In this document: positions 25,928 to 34,529 of the stretch, piece by piece
Layout of the letters: each line of letters opens with the position of its first letter
How positions within the stretch are numbered: the first letter of the stretch is position 1
DNA from: Natrialba aegyptia DSM 13077
GTDB lineage: Archaea; Halobacteriota; Halobacteria; Halobacteriales; Natrialbaceae
DNA: 42,066 nt
Assembly (NCBI RefSeq): GCF_000337535.1
Contig: NZ_AOIP01000015.1
Location: forward strand, 1-42,066
Reading direction: 5' to 3'
Translations under genes and position numbers: made by a program
Notes under the pieces: generated by a model
What the model was told of the DNA's origin: nothing
Seen by the model: only the letters and a program-made list of their open reading frames with translations
Databases searched by the model: none

Positions 25928-27265
25928 ATGCGCGTCATCGTCGTCGGTGCCGGCGAGGTCGGCACCCACATCGCGGACAGTCTCGACCAGGATCACGAGG
26001 TCGTCGTCGTCGACCGCGACGAGCGCCGCGTCGACTCGATCACCTACGAACACGACGTGATGGCCATCGAAGGAGACGGCACGTCCGGACAGATGCTCGA
26101 CGAAGCCGGCATCGACGAAGCCGATCTGGTCGTCGCAAGCACCGACGACGACGCGACGAACATCGTCGTCTGCGGCGCGGCCAAAACCGTCGACGACCCG
26201 TTCACGATCGCGCGCGTGAAAAAGACGGACCTCCTTCGCACCTGGGAACGGTCGGACGGCGCGTTCGGCGTCGACGTCATGGTGAGTACCGATCTTCACA
26301 CGGCCGAGACGATCGTCGATATCGTCAACCTGCCGGGCGCGCGTGACGTCGACAGTTTCGCGAACGGACTCGTTCGCATGGCCGAGTTCGAAATCAGCTC
26401 CGACAGCCCGGTCGCCGGCAAAACCGTCGCCGACGCCGACCGATTCGAATCGCTGACGTTCGCCGCACTCATCCGGGACGACGACGTCGTCGTCCCGACC
26501 GGCGAAACCGTCATCGAGGCCGGCGACGAACTCGTCGTCATCGGCTCCGCCGAAAACACTCGCGAGTTCGCCGGCACACTGTCACCGCTGCCGACGCTCG
26601 AGGAAGCCGACGAGATCGTCATCGTCGGCGGGAGCGAGATCGGCTATCAGACGGCGCGGCTCTTCGAGGAGCACGGCCTGGAATCGCGACTCGTCGAACG
26701 CGACCCCGATCGCGCGCGCGAACTCGCCGAGCAGTTGCCGAAGACGCTCGTTCTCGAGAGCGACGCGACGGATATCGACTTTCTCGTCCGCGAGCACGTC
26801 GGCGAGTCGGACATCGTCATCGCGGCGCTCGACAGCGACGAGAAGAACTTGCTCGTCTCCCTGCTGGCGAAACGGATCGGCGTCGAACGGACGCTCGGCG
26901 TCGTGGAGTACGGCGAGTACGTCGACCTCTTCGAAACGGTCGGCATCGACGTTGCGGTCAACCCACGGTGGGTGACGGCCGAGGAGATCACCCGGTTCAC
27001 CCGGGAACAACGGACCGAGAACCTCGCAATACTAGAACACGACCGCGCGGAGGTGCTCGAGTTCGAGGTCGACGACGAGAGCCTGCTGGTGGACACGCCG
27101 ATCCGCGAGGCGATCGCTGAACTCCCGGATGGGGTCGTGGTCGGGGCGATTACGCGGGATGGGGAGTTGATTACGCCTCGCGGCGAGACGCGGGTCCAAC
27201 GCGGCGACCACGTCGTTGTCTTCGCCGAGACGCCCGTTATCGACGTGGTTGCGGCGGCGTTGTGA
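25928..27265 (+). CDS. trkA: Trk potassium uptake system regulatory protein TrkA (two RCK modules)
   Basis: 445 residues with two RCK_N/RCK_C repeats. The first Rossmann domain (1-120) has VVGAGEVGTHIAD with the acidic strand end VVVD, and its RCK_C lies around 145-225. The second RCK_N (about 228-345) has VGGSEIGYQTARLFEE, and its RCK_C closes the protein. Full-length TrkA of this form binds NAD(H)/ATP and gates a TrkH-type potassium channel on the cytoplasmic side. No trkH gene is adjacent in the window. Potassium uptake is central for a salt-in halophile. The gene is convergent with the M42 peptidase, 29 nt between stops. Confidence 0.95.
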   Translation: MRVIVVGAGEVGTHIADSLDQDHEVVVVDRDERRVDSITYEHDVMAIEGDGTSGQMLDEAGIDEADLVVASTDDDATNIVVCGAAKTVDDPFTIARVKKTDLLRTWERSDGAFGVDVMVSTDLHTAETIVDIVNLPGARDVDSFANGLVRMAEFEISSDSPVAGKTVADADRFESLTFAALIRDDDVVVPTGETVIEAGDELVVIGSAENTREFAGTLSPLPTLEEADEIVIVGGSEIGYQTARLFEEHGLESRLVERDPDRARELAEQLPKTLVLESDATDIDFLVREHVGESDIVIAALDSDEKNLLVSLLAKRIGVERTLGVVEYGEYVDLFETVGIDVAVNPRWVTAEEITRFTREQRTENLAILEHDRAEVLEFEVDDESLLVDTPIREAIAELPDGVVVGAITRDGELITPRGETRVQRGDHVVVFAETPVIDVVAAAL

Positions 27266-27294
27266 GTACGAGCGGTGGAGAGGGCTGTCGGCGG

Positions 27295-28428
27295 TTACAG
27301 CGTGTAGTCGTGCTCGCCGTCCTCGCTGGCGAGGAACGCTTCGAGGAGGTCGATCGTCGCCGCCACGTCGTCGACGTGGGCGGTCTCCGTGACGGTGTGG
27401 AGGTACCGCGTCGGGATCGAAATCGCGCCGACGGGTTTCGCCCCGGCCGTGTGCTGGAACCCGGCCGTGTCGGTGCCCCCGGCGGGCAGAATTTCCACCT
27501 GCGAGTCGATTCCCGCCTCGTCGGCGACGGCCTGGAGGCGGCGGTGGACCTTCGCGTTCGTGATGACGCTCGAGTCTTTGAGTTTGATCGCGGCACCCTC
27601 GCCGAGTTCGGTGACGCGCTCGCCGCCGCCGAAGCCGGGAACGTCGTTGGCGACGGTCACATCGAGTGCGATGGCGAGGTCCGGATCGACGTCGACGCCG
27701 AGGGCGTGAGCGCCGCGCAGGCCGACTTCCTCCTGAACGGTGGCACAGAAGTGGATCGTCGCGTCGAGATCAGCGTCCGCGAGCCGGCGGGCGGCCGAGA
27801 GCATCGCGAACAGGCAGATGCGGTCGTCGAGGGCTTTGCCGGTGATCGTCTCGCCGAGGCGCTCGGTGGATTGGTCCATCGTGACGAGATCGCCCGGCGA
27901 GACGCGCTCTGCGAGTTCGTCGTAGGGGAGGCCGGTGTCGACGTAGAGGTCCGAAACGTCGGGCGTCCGCTCGCGTTCGTCCTCGTCGAGCGTGTGCGGC
28001 GGCGGGGAACCGATGACGCCCGGGAGGTCGCCGCTGTCGGTGTGGATAGTCACGCGCTGAGCCTTGAGAACGCGCGCGTCCCAGCCGCCGAGCGGTTCGA
28101 GTTCGAGGAACCCGAAGCCGCCTCCGTCCTCGCCGCCGTTGCTATCGCCGTTCGTCCCGTCTCCCGTCCGGCCGGCGCTCCGCACGTGCCGAACCATAAA
28201 CCCGATCTCGTCCATGTGCGCGGCGACGGCGACCGAATACTCGGAGTTACCCTCCAGCGTGGCGACGACGTTTCCCATCGAGTCCGTTCGGATGCGGTCG
28301 GCAAACGAGTCGAACTCGTCGACGACCAATTCGCGAACGCGGTCCTCGTAGCCGGGGACGCCGCTCGTCTCGGTCAGGTCGGTCAACAGGTCGAACTCGA
28401 ACGGGATCGACGTTTCCATGTCACTCAT
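27295..28428 (-). CDS. M42 family metallopeptidase (aminopeptidase/endoglucanase M-like)
   Basis: 377 residues from ATG 28428. The dinuclear metal site is complete: H71 (AAHMDEIG), D201 (GKALDDR), E233/E234 (VQEEVGLRG), D256 (ALDV) and H344 (RYLHTVTE). The family cuts amino-terminal residues from short peptides in the cytoplasm, often as large tetrahedral TET complexes, which would suit peptides brought in by the importers of this window. A Gly/Asp-rich insertion at 84-104 is unusual. A GTG at 28434 could extend it by two residues, but TATA-like TTTATA at 28453-28458 fits ATG 28428. It is divergent from the thiolase gene. Confidence 0.94.
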   Translation of the reverse strand: MSDMETSIPFEFDLLTDLTETSGVPGYEDRVRELVVDEFDSFADRIRTDSMGNVVATLEGNSEYSVAVAAHMDEIGFMVRHVRSAGRTGDGTNGDSNGGEDGGGFGFLELEPLGGWDARVLKAQRVTIHTDSGDLPGVIGSPPPHTLDEDERERTPDVSDLYVDTGLPYDELAERVSPGDLVTMDQSTERLGETITGKALDDRICLFAMLSAARRLADADLDATIHFCATVQEEVGLRGAHALGVDVDPDLAIALDVTVANDVPGFGGGERVTELGEGAAIKLKDSSVITNAKVHRRLQAVADEAGIDSQVEILPAGGTDTAGFQHTAGAKPVGAISIPTRYLHTVTETAHVDDVAATIDLLEAFLASEDGEHDYTL

Positions 28429-28452
28429 ACACACTACTGTGTTCGAGGTGGG

Positions 28453-28458
28453 TATAAA
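28453..28458 (-). promoter_or_regulatory. TATA box of the M42 peptidase gene
   Basis: TTTATA on the minus strand is centred about 28 nt upstream of the ATG at 28428, indicating a leaderless transcript. Confidence 0.6.
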
Positions 28459-28544
28459 CGCGCGGAAACGGCGCGTACTCGGGCGGCGGTTTTTTATTCA
28501 CATTCCGAATCAACATTCCTGATGGACTCGTCGGCAACCGCGGA

Positions 28545-28551
28545 GTATTAA
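28545..28551 (+). promoter_or_regulatory. TATA box of the thiolase-DUF35 operon
   Basis: GTATTAA is centred about 28 nt before the ATG at 28576. It supports that start over the in-frame GTG at 28570 and suggests a leaderless transcript. Confidence 0.55.
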
Positions 28552-28575
28552 CGGATCGGCGAAGTACGAGTGTAC

Positions 28576-29742
28576 ATGACTGGCGTACGCGTCGCAGGAA
28601 CGGGGTTGACCCCGTTCGGAAACGCGCCCGAACGGACGAGCAGGGATCTCTTCGCCGAAGCGAGTAGCGCCGCCTTCGCGGACAGCGGCGTCCCCCGAGA
28701 GGATGTCGAAGCCGTGTTCTACGGCAACTTCATGGGTGAACTCGCCGAGCACCAGGGCCACCAGGGGCCGCTGATGGCCGAAGCCGCCGGCGTTCGGGCA
28801 CCGGCCACCCGCTACGAATCGGCTTGCGCATCGAGCGGAATGGCCGTTCGGGACGCCGTTATGCGCGTTCGCAACGGCGAACACGACGTGGTCCTCGTCG
28901 GCGGTGCCGAGCGCATGACCAACCTCGGGACCGCCGGCGCGACCGAAGCGCTCGCCATCGCGGCCGACGAACTCTGGGAAGTGCGAGCGGGGATGACCTT
29001 CCCCGGCGCGTACGCGCTGATGGCCAAGGCGTACTTCGACGAGTTCGGCGGCGGCCGCGAGGACCTGGCCCACGTCGCCGTCAAGAACCACGAGAACGCC
29101 CTGCCCAACGAGAAGGCCCAGTATCAGAAGTCGATCGAAGTGGCGGAGGTGCTCGACGCGCCAACGGTGTCGAGTCCACTCAGCCTCTACGATGCCTGTC
29201 CGCTTTCGGACGGGGCGTCCGCGCTAGTGTTGACGAGCGAGGCGTACGCCGAGGAACACGACATCGACGCGCCGGTCGCGATTACGGGCACTGGCCAGGG
29301 CGGCGACCGGATGGCGCTGCACGACCGCGAGTTCCTCGCTCGTTCGCCGGCCGCTCGCGAGGCCGGGGAAGAGGCCTACGCGGACGCCGGAATCGGCGCG
29401 GGTGACGTAGACGTTGCGGAGGTCCACGACTGCTTTACGATCGCCGAGGTGCTCGCGCTCGAAGCGCTAGATCTCGAACCCGTCGGCGAGGGCATTACGG
29501 CCGCCCGCGACGGCCGGACGACCGCTGACGGCGACACGCCGATCAACCTCTCGGGCGGGCTGAAGGCGAAGGGACACCCGGTCGGCGCGACCGGCGCGTC
29601 ACAGATCGCCGAAGTGTCGAAACTCCTCGCTGGCACGCATCCGAATAGCGAGCCCGTCGCCGACGCAACGACCGGCGTCGCCCACAACGCGGGTGGAACG
29701 GTCGCCAGCGCCACCGTCCACGTCCTGGAGGTGGCAGAATGA
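28576..29742 (+). CDS. Thiolase family protein (SCP-x-like acetyl-CoA acetyltransferase)
   Basis: 388 residues from ATG 28576. The nucleophilic Cys is C84 in ESACASSGMA. Later catalytic blocks EVHDCFTIAE and GGLKAKGHPVGATGASQ are present, the latter with the conserved His. The C-terminal CxG motif of ordinary thiolases is replaced by HNAGGT, as in SCP-x-like thiolases. It is followed by a DUF35 OB-fold protein with an ATGA overlap. In archaea such pairs act together; in the mevalonate route a thiolase, HMG-CoA synthase and DUF35 protein form one complex. Here no HMG-CoA synthase is present, so a role in acyl-CoA breakdown or another condensation is equally likely. Confidence 0.92.
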   Translation: MTGVRVAGTGLTPFGNAPERTSRDLFAEASSAAFADSGVPREDVEAVFYGNFMGELAEHQGHQGPLMAEAAGVRAPATRYESACASSGMAVRDAVMRVRNGEHDVVLVGGAERMTNLGTAGATEALAIAADELWEVRAGMTFPGAYALMAKAYFDEFGGGREDLAHVAVKNHENALPNEKAQYQKSIEVAEVLDAPTVSSPLSLYDACPLSDGASALVLTSEAYAEEHDIDAPVAITGTGQGGDRMALHDREFLARSPAAREAGEEAYADAGIGAGDVDVAEVHDCFTIAEVLALEALDLEPVGEGITAARDGRTTADGDTPINLSGGLKAKGHPVGATGASQIAEVSKLLAGTHPNSEPVADATTGVAHNAGGTVASATVHVLEVAE

Positions 29743-30128
29743 GCGACGAATCCGCCCGCGACGCCGGCTTCGACGACTGGCTCGACGCCGCCGAAACCGG
29801 GGACGCCTACTACCTCGAATGCCCGGCCGGGCACACTTCCCTCCCCCCGCGGCGGCTCTGCCCGACCTGCGGCGCGGCTGCACTCGACGAGCGACCGCTT
29901 CCGGAAACGGGCGAGATCGAGACGTTCACCGTCACGCACGTTCCGACGCCCGCCTTCGAGGACGATGCCCCCTACGCGACCGCGATCGCCGACTTCGGTC
30001 CCATCCGCGTGACCGGTCAGGTCGTCGATCTCGATCCCGACGCGGTCGACACCGGCCTGCCCGTCGAACTCGACGTCACGAGTTCGGAAACGACGGGGGA
30101 ACGGGTGCTCGGATTCAAGACGGTCTGA
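29739..30128 (+). CDS. Zn-ribbon and OB-fold protein (DUF35 family)
   Basis: 129 residues: a rubredoxin-like zinc ribbon (C-PAGH at about 28-32 and CPTC at 44-47) followed by an OB-fold (ETFTVTHVPTPAFEDDAPYATAIADFG...). The zinc ribbon's second ligand is a His or missing Cys, because the first pair reads CPAGH rather than CxxC. DUF35 proteins bind CoA and bridge thiolases to partner enzymes. The gene overlaps the thiolase by four bases (ATGA), which implies a shared complex. Length is normal for the family. Confidence 0.92.
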   Translation: MSDESARDAGFDDWLDAAETGDAYYLECPAGHTSLPPRRLCPTCGAAALDERPLPETGEIETFTVTHVPTPAFEDDAPYATAIADFGPIRVTGQVVDLDPDAVDTGLPVELDVTSSETTGERVLGFKTV

Positions 30129-30312
30129 GACGGACGGCTGTCAGTCAGTGCCGGCGCACCCGCGACCGTCTGCAACGCTCGCCCGGAAACCGGTACAGCA
30201 GTCCGTCTGAGCCCGAGCGACGCCGTAGTCGGTTTTTCAATTTCGAACACGCCGGTTGCACATTGTAGGCAGGTGCCTTTTATGTCTTGGTCCCGCTAAA
30301 CCGGGCGTTCGC

Positions 30313-31167
30313 ATGGCGAACCTCTACGAGCAGACGCAGGACGAGATCGAGCCGGTTGATCTTCGATTCGCTACAGACGAGATCGATGCACAGCTCACAC
30401 ATCTCACCGAGTTCATTCGAAAGCGCGTCGACGCCGCGGACGCCGATGGCGTCGAAATTGCACTCTCCGGTGGCATCGATAGCACGACGACGGCCCACCT
30501 CGCCGTCGAGGCGCTCGGGACCGAGAACGTCCACGGGATCATCCTCCCGAAGGCGGTCAACGAAGCCGAGAACATGAGCGACGCCGAACGCGTCGCCCAG
30601 GATCTCGGGATCGAGTACGAACAGATCGGCATCGATCCGATCATGGACCGCCTCCTCGAACTCGCCGACGCGGAGTCCGACAACGAGTCCGAAGCGCAGT
30701 GGGAGGGCCGCTACGTCGGCAACACGAGCGCCCGCGTGCGAATGACGACGACCTACCTGATCGCCAACCGCGAGAACCGACTCGTCCTCGGCACCGGCAA
30801 CCGCGCCGAACTCGCGACGGGCTACGTGACGAAGTACGGCGACGGCGGCGTCGACTGCAACCCGCTCGGGAACCTCTACAAACAGCAGGTCCGCCAGCTC
30901 GCCGCCGCCCTCGGCGTGCCAGAAGCCATCGTCCAGAAGACGCCCACCGGCGGCATGGTCGACTACGAGAGCGACGAGGAAGAACTCGGATTCGACTACG
31001 ATACGCTCGATGCCGTCCTCGCGTTCTACATCGACGGAAACCTGCCAGCCTCGGTCGTCGCTCGGCTCACCGAGACGACGGTCGACGGCGTCGAACAGGT
31101 CGCAACGATGCACGAGGAGAGTTCACACAAACGAACCCCACCGGCAACGCCGGAGCCACTGTTCTAA
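30313..31167 (+). CDS. nadE: NH3-dependent NAD+ synthetase
   Basis: 284 residues from ATG 30313. The ATP-pyrophosphatase PP-loop SGGIDSTT is at 52-59. Later conserved blocks include GRYVGNTSARVRMTTTY, LVLGTGNRAELATGYVTKYGDGG and the C-terminal KRTPPATPEPLF. The enzyme adenylates nicotinic acid adenine dinucleotide and amidates it to NAD+. There is no N-terminal glutaminase domain, so it should use free ammonia, as in other haloarchaea. A TATA-like TTTTATG at 30278-30284 lies about 32 nt upstream. Upstream frame extension to 30256 is not family-like. Confidence 0.95.
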   Translation: MANLYEQTQDEIEPVDLRFATDEIDAQLTHLTEFIRKRVDAADADGVEIALSGGIDSTTTAHLAVEALGTENVHGIILPKAVNEAENMSDAERVAQDLGIEYEQIGIDPIMDRLLELADAESDNESEAQWEGRYVGNTSARVRMTTTYLIANRENRLVLGTGNRAELATGYVTKYGDGGVDCNPLGNLYKQQVRQLAAALGVPEAIVQKTPTGGMVDYESDEEELGFDYDTLDAVLAFYIDGNLPASVVARLTETTVDGVEQVATMHEESSHKRTPPATPEPLF

Positions 31168-31566
31168 GCTACCCAGTCCACCGCACCGAGAGCACGAGTT
31201 CGGGCGAGCACCGTGCAGTATCACGACCGTCGCGACCGTCACGAACACCGCGAGCGGACGGATGCGGATTCGAGTCGACCGACCGAACGACACGGCTCGG
31301 ACCGCCACATCGATCGGCCGACCTGACAGGATACATGTCGCTTTCCAGTCCCGAGTCGCCGTCGAGTTCGAACGCCCGGACGCGGCGTTTCGGGACGAAA
31401 GCGGCGCGACAATCGCTTTCCCTGTCGTGTTCGGTGACGGACAGGGATAGCCGCAATCACAGCCGTCTGCAGGCCACACACGGCACACGCAGACACTCAC
31501 ACAGCCGCTGACACGACACACCACACCATCCCGATATCGATACCCACCAGTTCACCAGTGACACCA
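31168..31566. other. Intergenic region, no gene seen
   Basis: 399 bp between nadE and the BCCT transporter. Open frames on both strands are Arg/Ser-rich and motif-free. A short CA-rich run (about 31477-31530) precedes the transporter. A weak TATA-like GATATCGA lies at 31533-31540, about 30 nt before the ATG at 31567. Confidence 0.55.
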
Positions 31567-33231
31567 ATGACAGCCCCCGACAACACACCTCACACGGACG
31601 ACGGTGATGCACGCATGAGTCGACTCCGAAACGCCTGGGACGAGTTCACGACTGAACTCGACTACGTCGTTTTCGGTGCCGGCGTGCTCGTCACGGCGCT
31701 TACCGTTCTCGGATTCGTTTTTCGCCAGGAGAAAACGGCCGACCTGATGGATAGTACCAACGAGTTCCTCTGGTCGAACTTCGGATGGGCGTACCTGCTG
31801 ATTATGTTCGCCCTGATAGTGTTCGTCGGCTTTCTCATCTTTAGCCCCTGGGGGAACATTACGCTCGGCGGAGACGACGAGGAACCGGCCTTTCGATTTC
31901 CCGCGTACTTCGCGATGTTGTACTCGGCGGGGATTGCGGCGGGCATCGTCTTCTGGGGGCCGGCGGAGGCGATTTTCCACTACGATACGGTCTCGCCGTT
32001 TCTCGATGCGGGTTCGCAAACCCCCGAGGCAGCCGTCGGCGCGATCCAGTACACGTTCTTCCACTGGGGTATCTCAGCGTGGACGGCTTACGTCGTCCTG
32101 GGGATTCCGATCGCCTACTACGGCTACCGGTACGACGCGCCGCTTCGGATCTCGACGATCCTCGCGCCGTGGGTCGGACTCGACAATCTCGACCGTCCGG
32201 TCGCGAAACTCGTGGACATCCTCGCGGTGTTCGCGACGATCGGCGGCGTCGCGGCGACGCTCGGGTTCGTCGGCAACCAGTTCCTGACCGGCCTCGAGTG
32301 GACGACCGGCACCTCGGTCGGCGACCTGACGACGGTACTCATCATTACCGGCCTGACGGTTGCGTTCACCGTTTCGGTGACGCTCGGCGTCCAGAAGGGC
32401 ATCCGACGAATCTCTTACTTCAACCTCGTATTGTTCCTCGTCCTGCTCGTCTCGACGCTCGTGCTCGGCCCGACGCAGTACATTCTCTCGGTTGGAACGC
32501 AGGCGCTCGGCGGCTACATCAACGAGTTCATCACGATGAGTTTTTACACCGGTGCCGGCGCTGCGGGCGGTGGAAGCGTCGCGGACTGGATCGGCGAGTG
32601 GACGGTGTTCTACTGGGCGTGGTGGTTCTCGTGGGCTCCGTTCGTCGGGCTGTTCATCGCCCGCATTTCGCGCGGGCGGACGGTTCGACAGGTCGCCGTC
32701 ACCGGCGTCGTCGCCTCGACCGGCGTGACGATTCCCTGGTTTGCGACGATGGGCGGCTCGGCGATTTTCGCCCAGCAGCGCGGCCGGGCGGACATCCTCG
32801 CCGTCGTCGGCGAACTGGGCGAAGGGGCCGCTGGCTATCCGCTGTTCGAGACGTTACCGCTCGGCGGCGCGTTAGCGGCGATGTTCCTCGTGCTCGTGAC
32901 GACGTTCTTCGTCACGTCGGCCGACTCCTCGACGCTGGCACTGGGGATGTTGACCACGGGCGGAGCGAGAGAGCCCTCGACGATCAATCGCGTCGTCTGG
33001 GGACTGCTCATCGGCGCACTCGCGTCGCTGCTGATGGTTACCGGCGGCGTCGATGCGTTGCAAGCGGCCGCGATAATCACCGGCGGCCCGTTCGCGATCA
33101 TTACGCTGGTGGCAGCCGTCTCGGTCGCACTCGCGTTCGGCGACCGCGACTCGATGTTCCTCCGCGAGGAGGACGACGTGTCGGTTCCCGGGTCTGATGA
33201 TGTCATCGACAAGGATGTCGCAGACGACTAA
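31567..33231 (+). CDS. BCCT family transporter (betaine/choline/carnitine type)
   Basis: 554 residues from ATG 31567 with about twelve hydrophobic segments. Family hallmarks are the GIAAGIVFWGPAEAIFHYD block around residue 117 and the tryptophan-rich segment WTVFYWAWWFSWAPFVGLFIARISRGRT, the substrate-binding helix 8 signature. These carriers import compatible solutes such as glycine betaine with Na+ or H+. The Gly-rich M(G/A)-type ion site in helix 3 reads YSAGIAAGI, so the coupling ion is uncertain. The C-terminus is short and acidic. A GTG at 31558 and an ATG at 31615 are alternative starts. Monocistronic. Confidence 0.94.
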   Translation: MTAPDNTPHTDDGDARMSRLRNAWDEFTTELDYVVFGAGVLVTALTVLGFVFRQEKTADLMDSTNEFLWSNFGWAYLLIMFALIVFVGFLIFSPWGNITLGGDDEEPAFRFPAYFAMLYSAGIAAGIVFWGPAEAIFHYDTVSPFLDAGSQTPEAAVGAIQYTFFHWGISAWTAYVVLGIPIAYYGYRYDAPLRISTILAPWVGLDNLDRPVAKLVDILAVFATIGGVAATLGFVGNQFLTGLEWTTGTSVGDLTTVLIITGLTVAFTVSVTLGVQKGIRRISYFNLVLFLVLLVSTLVLGPTQYILSVGTQALGGYINEFITMSFYTGAGAAGGGSVADWIGEWTVFYWAWWFSWAPFVGLFIARISRGRTVRQVAVTGVVASTGVTIPWFATMGGSAIFAQQRGRADILAVVGELGEGAAGYPLFETLPLGGALAAMFLVLVTTFFVTSADSSTLALGMLTTGGAREPSTINRVVWGLLIGALASLLMVTGGVDALQAAAIITGGPFAIITLVAAVSVALAFGDRDSMFLREEDDVSVPGSDDVIDKDVADD

Positions 33232-33278
33232 CGGCACGTCGGGTCACCAATCCGCGCCACACACCACCTCGTGACAGC

Positions 33279-34307
33279 TCACGCGTTCTCGCCGAACCCG
33301 ACGTCGGCATCCCCCGTATTCCCCTCCAGCAACTCCGCCGTGAGATACGCGACGAACTCGTCCGGATGCTCGGCGTGGGGCAACTGCGTCGCGTAATCGA
33401 TCGCGACCAGATCGAGATCCGCCGCTTCCGCCAGGTCCCGCCCCTCGCGCAACGGCACGAGTTCGGCGTCGCGCCCCCAGATCAGCGTGGTCGGCGTCTC
33501 GAGCGCGGCGAGTTCGGTCGCGAGGTCGAACTCGGCCATCGTGTCGTCGGGGTCATCGGGATCGTCGGCAACGGTCTCAGCGCGCCGTTCGGAACCGGGA
33601 TCGAGCATCCCCGCCGCAAACGACGCCGGTGCGTAACGGGCACCCGGCTGGTGGGCGCTCTGCCAGGCGTAGGCGACCGTTTCCTCGTCGATCCGCTCGG
33701 AATCGTAGTAGCCGTCGCGGTCGTAGAAGTAGCGGATCGAGGGCGCGCTCGCGAGCAGGTTAAACAGCGTCGTCCCCACGACCGGCGCCCGGAGCAGCGT
33801 CCGGACCCACGGTCGCGCCGTCCCCGTGTCGTCCGTCGGACAGATCAACACGAGTTCGGCGATGTCGGATTCCCGCGCGGCCCCGACCGCGAACGACCCC
33901 GTGAGCGAGGAAGCGACGACGATCGGCTCGTCCGTCACGTCGCTCACGAAGTCACGAAGGAACTCGATGTAGAGCGTCGGCGAATAGACCAGCGGCGGGC
34001 GCTCCGAGCGGCCGAAGCCGGGAAGATCGACCGCGTAGACGTGATAGTCTTCCGCCAGTCGCTCGAAGATTTCGCTGAACTCGTGGCTGCTCGCGCCGGC
34101 GTGGACGCCGTGACACAGGAGCATATCAGGATCGTTCGGATCGCCGGCGACCGTGTAGGTGGTTTCGATGCCGCGCCAGCGATAGGTTCGCTCGACGCCG
34201 GTAAACGGATTCTCGAGGTCGCCGGCGCGTTTCGCGAGGAAGCGGTTGCCGACGATGGCTGCACCGACGGTTCCGATGGCCGCTCCGAGGACTGTACGGG
34301 CTTTCAT
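33279..34307 (-). CDS. Alpha/beta fold hydrolase, N-terminally anchored
   Basis: 342 residues. A hydrophobic N-terminal segment (about 5-25) with flanking basic residues suggests a membrane anchor or uncleaved signal. The alpha/beta hydrolase core follows: oxyanion loop LLCHGVHAGAS, the DLPGFGRS strand and the nucleophile elbow VVASSLTGSFAV, in which the first Gly of GxSxG is Ala and the last is Thr. The Asp in IWGRDAELVPLREG and the His in LPHAEHPDEF complete the triad. The substrate is unknown. TATA-like TTCTAAG at 34333-34339 on the minus strand lies about 28 nt upstream and indicates its own promoter. Confidence 0.88.
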   Translation of the reverse strand: MKARTVLGAAIGTVGAAIVGNRFLAKRAGDLENPFTGVERTYRWRGIETTYTVAGDPNDPDMLLCHGVHAGASSHEFSEIFERLAEDYHVYAVDLPGFGRSERPPLVYSPTLYIEFLRDFVSDVTDEPIVVASSLTGSFAVGAARESDIAELVLICPTDDTGTARPWVRTLLRAPVVGTTLFNLLASAPSIRYFYDRDGYYDSERIDEETVAYAWQSAHQPGARYAPASFAAGMLDPGSERRAETVADDPDDPDDTMAEFDLATELAALETPTTLIWGRDAELVPLREGRDLAEAADLDLVAIDYATQLPHAEHPDEFVAYLTAELLEGNTGDADVGFGENA

Positions 34308-34529
34308 GGGCGAGGGCTACACCGGGGACGGTCTTAGAAGTAGGGTTATCGTCCATCAGGGTCCGGTTGCCGGGTGGCGAGTCACGGCGGGAGTTCGACG
34401 GTGGCTCATACGGTCTGCTGTAACGATTTACCGGTGCGACCGCGTCCGTCATGCGGTTGCGCGGAAATGACTTACAGCGGTCCGTATCACACGGTAGTGG
34501 TCAACGGCGGCGAGCAGGAGACAGTCGTC

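Noticed and set aside
31169..31456. Minus-strand 95-residue frame between nadE and the BCCT gene
   Set aside because: No promoter-like element at the right spacing, no motif, and composition typical of non-coding high-GC DNA.
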